From Brachycybe producta (lineage: Eukaryota > Arthropoda > Diplopoda > Playtdesmida > Andrognathidae), in NCBI GenBank assembly GCA_036925085.1, contig JAUPFP010000064.1:531330-595329 (forward strand): 64,000 nt of DNA. Direction: 5' to 3'. Numbering within the stretch: position 1 is the first letter of the stretch; each line of letters begins with the position of its first letter. A program made the translations under genes and the position numbers. The notes under the pieces are model-generated. The model was not told the origin of the DNA. It ran no database searches and was given only the letters and a program-made list of their open reading frames with translations. Positions 61,096 through 64,000 of this stretch are shown here, one piece after another.

Positions 61096-61258
61096 TTAAT
61101 TACTTATTCCTTATGACTCTCCCAAGATTCTCGGATAGTAGTAATTTTTCTTCCTTTCTATATTTGATTATCTATATGAAAATATAGAAAGGAAGAAAAA
61201 TGAAAATGAAACGAAATACTTATTCCTTATGCCTTATAAGGAATAAGTAATTCGTTTC
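61096..61258. repeat. Twin hairpins with repeated TTACTTATTCCTTATG
   Basis: Hairpin 1 (61144-61165 with 61180-61201) has perfect 22-bp arms and a 14-nt loop. Hairpin 2 (61208-61230 with 61236-61258) has 23-bp arms with one mismatch and a 5-nt loop. The TTACTTATTCCTTATG word in hairpin 2 also occurs at about 61099-61114. Possibly a MITE remnant; role unknown. Confidence 0.8.
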
Positions 61259-63486
61259 AGTGCTCTGTATTAAACATATTGCTGTACTACAGTAAATCTG
61301 GTTTTTGCTGTGCATTTAATTAGGTTACCAGTGGGTACACCTATAAACAATATTGCTTAAAAGGTAGACTAACAAAGAGGAAGCTAGTCATAACTGATTG
61401 GGATAAGATTACAACCAGTGGTTGCCAGTTGTGTGAAGTGCTGTGCATTGCATTTAACTATTGAGTGACTTATCTGGGATCACTTCTTTAGGGGGCAAGC
61501 TGGGTCATTCATGGCTGTTATCAGCTGCTGTGTGCTTGCTCAGTTGGTTTGCTGAGTGTGCCTTTTGGGCAAGGGGTAAGGTTAAGCCCAATGGCGAGTA
61601 TGCTGGAGTGTTATTACATACTGAAGCACTGACAGTGATTTTTGTGTCTCATTATGAACATACAGTACATTACCTTCCATTCATTTATTATTCTAGTTTG
61701 AACATACTTTCTTTTTTTATTGAAATGGTTTCTCAAAGCTGAGTAAACAAGTTAGTATTCTGTTTTTGTTATGAATGCCATGTAACTAGCATGATAAAGC
61801 CTTGTTTCCACTACCGCCTACAGGTTACTTACATAATGAGCTTCAAGTACAATATTATATAGCAAGTAACCTAGAGATAGGCAATTGGAATAGAAACATA
61901 CGTGATGTTAACCTATGTAAAGGATCGCGCATGCGCATTTAATGTGACTACAGTGGGGAAAAAATGTGCTTTAGGTAGTGTGTGTTTTTTTGTTGGTAAG
62001 TTACTGAAAAATGCAAGTCGTTGTTATTTACCTCCAGGTTACTTACTTTGCAAAATTAGGAAATAAATCATGAGTGAAAAAACACACGAAAGAGTAGAAA
62101 AAAATTGATTTGGAAGTTTGGGTTTGAAGTTTTAAAAGTATTTAACTAATATTAAAAAAACTTTAGTAATAGAACATAATAGCCACGCAGACGCGTGTCG
62201 CCATTTTTGAGGTAAAAAAATAAAATAAATATGTATAAAACCACCTTAAAAAGAAAAACTGAAACGCAAGTGCTAAACAGATTAAGAACTCTATATAGTA
62301 ACTTATTTGACAGGGTATGTTTAGAAATTTTAAAACATCTAGTTTGGCAGTTAGTAATATAGCTCGTAAATTTTGTTCATTTTAACACTTTTTCAGCTTC
62401 TTTTGTTGGTTATTTTATAATTTCTGGTTGGTTACTTTGAGTATTTGGTGGTTCTTTTTTTAGGTTCTATACTGATAATTTTCATAAAATGTTATTTCAC
62501 TGGTACAAATGTAATTGTTTTTGTTCATCTTTTTACAGCTGTAATTTTATTCAAATTCAGAATTGGTTCCATATCACTTTTGCAAGAAGCACCTCCAACC
62601 TCCCATACACACACACCAACAACAACAACAGACAACAATTTATGCTCATTTGTATTCTAAACAAAATAGAAAGAACTTTAGCATTTCTCACTAAATTTAT
62701 GAATTCTAAATTTAAAATTGTTGGACAAGACATATATTAATTATATACAACATATTCATATGAGCCCATATTATTAATAATTTCTAAAAGGAAATGTAAT
62801 TTAAACGAATTATAAATTCCATTCGGTTAGTTTTATAAGTAGAAAAAGCTTAAAACTAACTTAACTCTGTTATTTGTGCTCATTAGTAGAGTTGTAATTG
62901 TTTGTTTTGAAATCTTTTTTTGTTTGTGTTTTGGTTTGCAACTTGGGAGTACCCAAAAGTATATAATAGTTCCTACATAACAAACAAAATAATGTAAATT
63001 GTGTTCTCAAACTACTACTGGATATTATGTTTCTAAATTACTGCAGGCTATAATAATTATAATAGTAGAGTGAGTATAGAAAAAATTGTTTTAGATTTTT
63101 CAGTTTTATTCACAAAAAACAACGTTTTGTTTTCAACTGTAAAATACAGTATTTGAGATGAGGGATTTTGAACCCCTTTTTGATTATAAGGGCATAAAAT
63201 ATCATTATTAACTTATTCATAAAAAGTACAAAGTGAGTTTCTATTGGCCTTTTGGTTGTTTGGATTGGAAAGGATTCTGTTTGCAACTATAGTGGTGGTG
63301 GTAGCCTGTAGCATACACATACAAATCTTACATCAAATTTATTTGATTAGAGCTAGCTGTTAGCTGAACAACAACAGTTTAAACTGGTTAAGATTTAAAT
63401 TTATTGCCAAGCACAAATTATCATTTGACTGCAAAATTTCAATCGTACTTTTTTTTTAGTCATTTTAATAATAAATTAATTATTTT
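61259..63486. other. Non-genic DNA
   Basis: A 93-residue ORF at 61461-61742 has mixed composition but no family I recognise. CCAGGTTACTTACTTTGC near 62036 and CAGGTTACTTACATAATG near 61822 share a word, perhaps a dispersed repeat. No gene called. Confidence 0.45.
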
Positions 63487-63690
63487 ATAATAATAATAAT
63501 GATTTATTGCCAGTTATGGGAGGATACTGAGGAAGTAATATACTCAGGGCAGACCAAAACTGAACCCCACTGTTGCCGGTCCCCAGTCTACCCGGTCTCT
63601 AGCCTGGGTGCAGAAGGAAAGGTCGATGTCAGGTTGGCAGGCTGTCATAAAGATTCGACAAACATGGCTGATGGTTCTTAATAATTAATA
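63487..63690 (-). pseudogene. Retrotransposon-like 3' tail (putative)
   Basis: On the minus strand the stretch ends GGCAATAAATCATT followed by an ATT-rich run, a polyadenylation-signal plus (ATT)n arrangement like that of the LINE at 18.8 kb. The body is GC-richer than its surroundings and has no clear coding match. It could be a LINE 3' UTR or a SINE. Confidence 0.4.
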
Positions 63691-64000
63691 ATTTATTTGC
63701 ACCTCATAGGTGAAAAAAGAACCACATGTTACACAGGCACCATGCAGTCAGCGTACAACAGATTTTTACCAAAACCCGGACACACATTCAATAACCAAAA
63801 TAAAACCACTCTATCACAAAAAAAGATAAAACCTTTTTTTAATTCCTACAAAATCAAGCAAGAGACGAGGAAGCGGAAACCACACAATGTCGGGGTAGCA
63901 TGTTCCAGAGAATAATGCATCTATTTAAAAAAAAAATGATAACGCCAAGGATCCCTATGCTTTGGTAAAATACAAATTAGATGACGACAGTGACCCCGGG
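63691..64000 (-). pseudogene. LINE reverse transcriptase C-terminal end, running off the window
   Basis: Minus-strand translation at about 63870-63925 gives RCIILWNMLPRHCVVSASSS, which fits the conserved 'WN.LP..VV.A.S' motif near the C-terminus of many LINE ORF2 proteins (recalled). Downstream on the minus strand the frame is broken by stops, and the copy ends with AATAAA in an AATTATT-rich tail near 63685-63697. 5' part outside the window. Confidence 0.55.

Noticed and set aside
61461-61742. A small membrane protein gene
   Set aside because: Hydrophobic patches but no recognised family, and the surroundings are repeat-like.

Overview
The window looks like a piece of a large, AT-rich animal genome. 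It holds almost no protein-coding sequence, many long homopolymers and dinucleotide or trinucleotide runs, and dozens of decayed transposon pieces. There are no operons, bacterial ribosome-binding sites or dense ORFs. The single convincing coding exon resembles, from memory, the long N-terminal region of arthropod eye-specific (RdgA-type) diacylglycerol kinases. An arthropod-style TATA box plus TCAGTT initiator lies about 0.9 kb upstream. An arthropod with a large genome is therefore the best guess, but the host group is inferred, not proven.

Layout. 1-36.2 kb is non-genic DNA carrying inverted-repeat elements (MITEs), simple repeats, a 1.6-kb Tc1-derived fold-back element (5876-7470), a 510-bp GCCCA-rich hAT-like element with a perfect 8-bp target duplication (19762-20271), a pogo-like MITE (25528-26129) and a LINE 3' end (about 18777-19260, minus strand). 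36.4-38.3 kb holds the putative promoter, leader and first coding exon (37343-38337, plus strand), which ends at a consensus GTAAGT donor. The apparent stop codon just after it overlaps that donor and is probably intronic. No further exon is recognisable from 38.3 to 64 kb. If the gene model is right, this stretch is one very long intron or intron plus intergenic DNA. It contains hAT-like elements with target duplications (39770-40293, 40414-40800, 53075-53352), a hAT copy with a GC-rich nested insertion (42927-43393), a tRNA-derived SINE head (43.6 kb), a degenerate minisatellite (46.6-47.06 kb), several hairpins, and LINE 3' ends at the right edge (63.5-64 kb).

How it works together. The window is mainly the regulatory and first-exon end of one gene embedded in a transposon graveyard. 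At least five families of short inverted-repeat elements occur in two to four copies within these 64 kb, and several are nested, so relative insertion order can be read. No intact transposase, reverse transcriptase, CRISPR array, rRNA or functional tRNA gene was seen. All repeat alignments were made by eye and all family names are inferences from termini, target duplications and short protein motifs.
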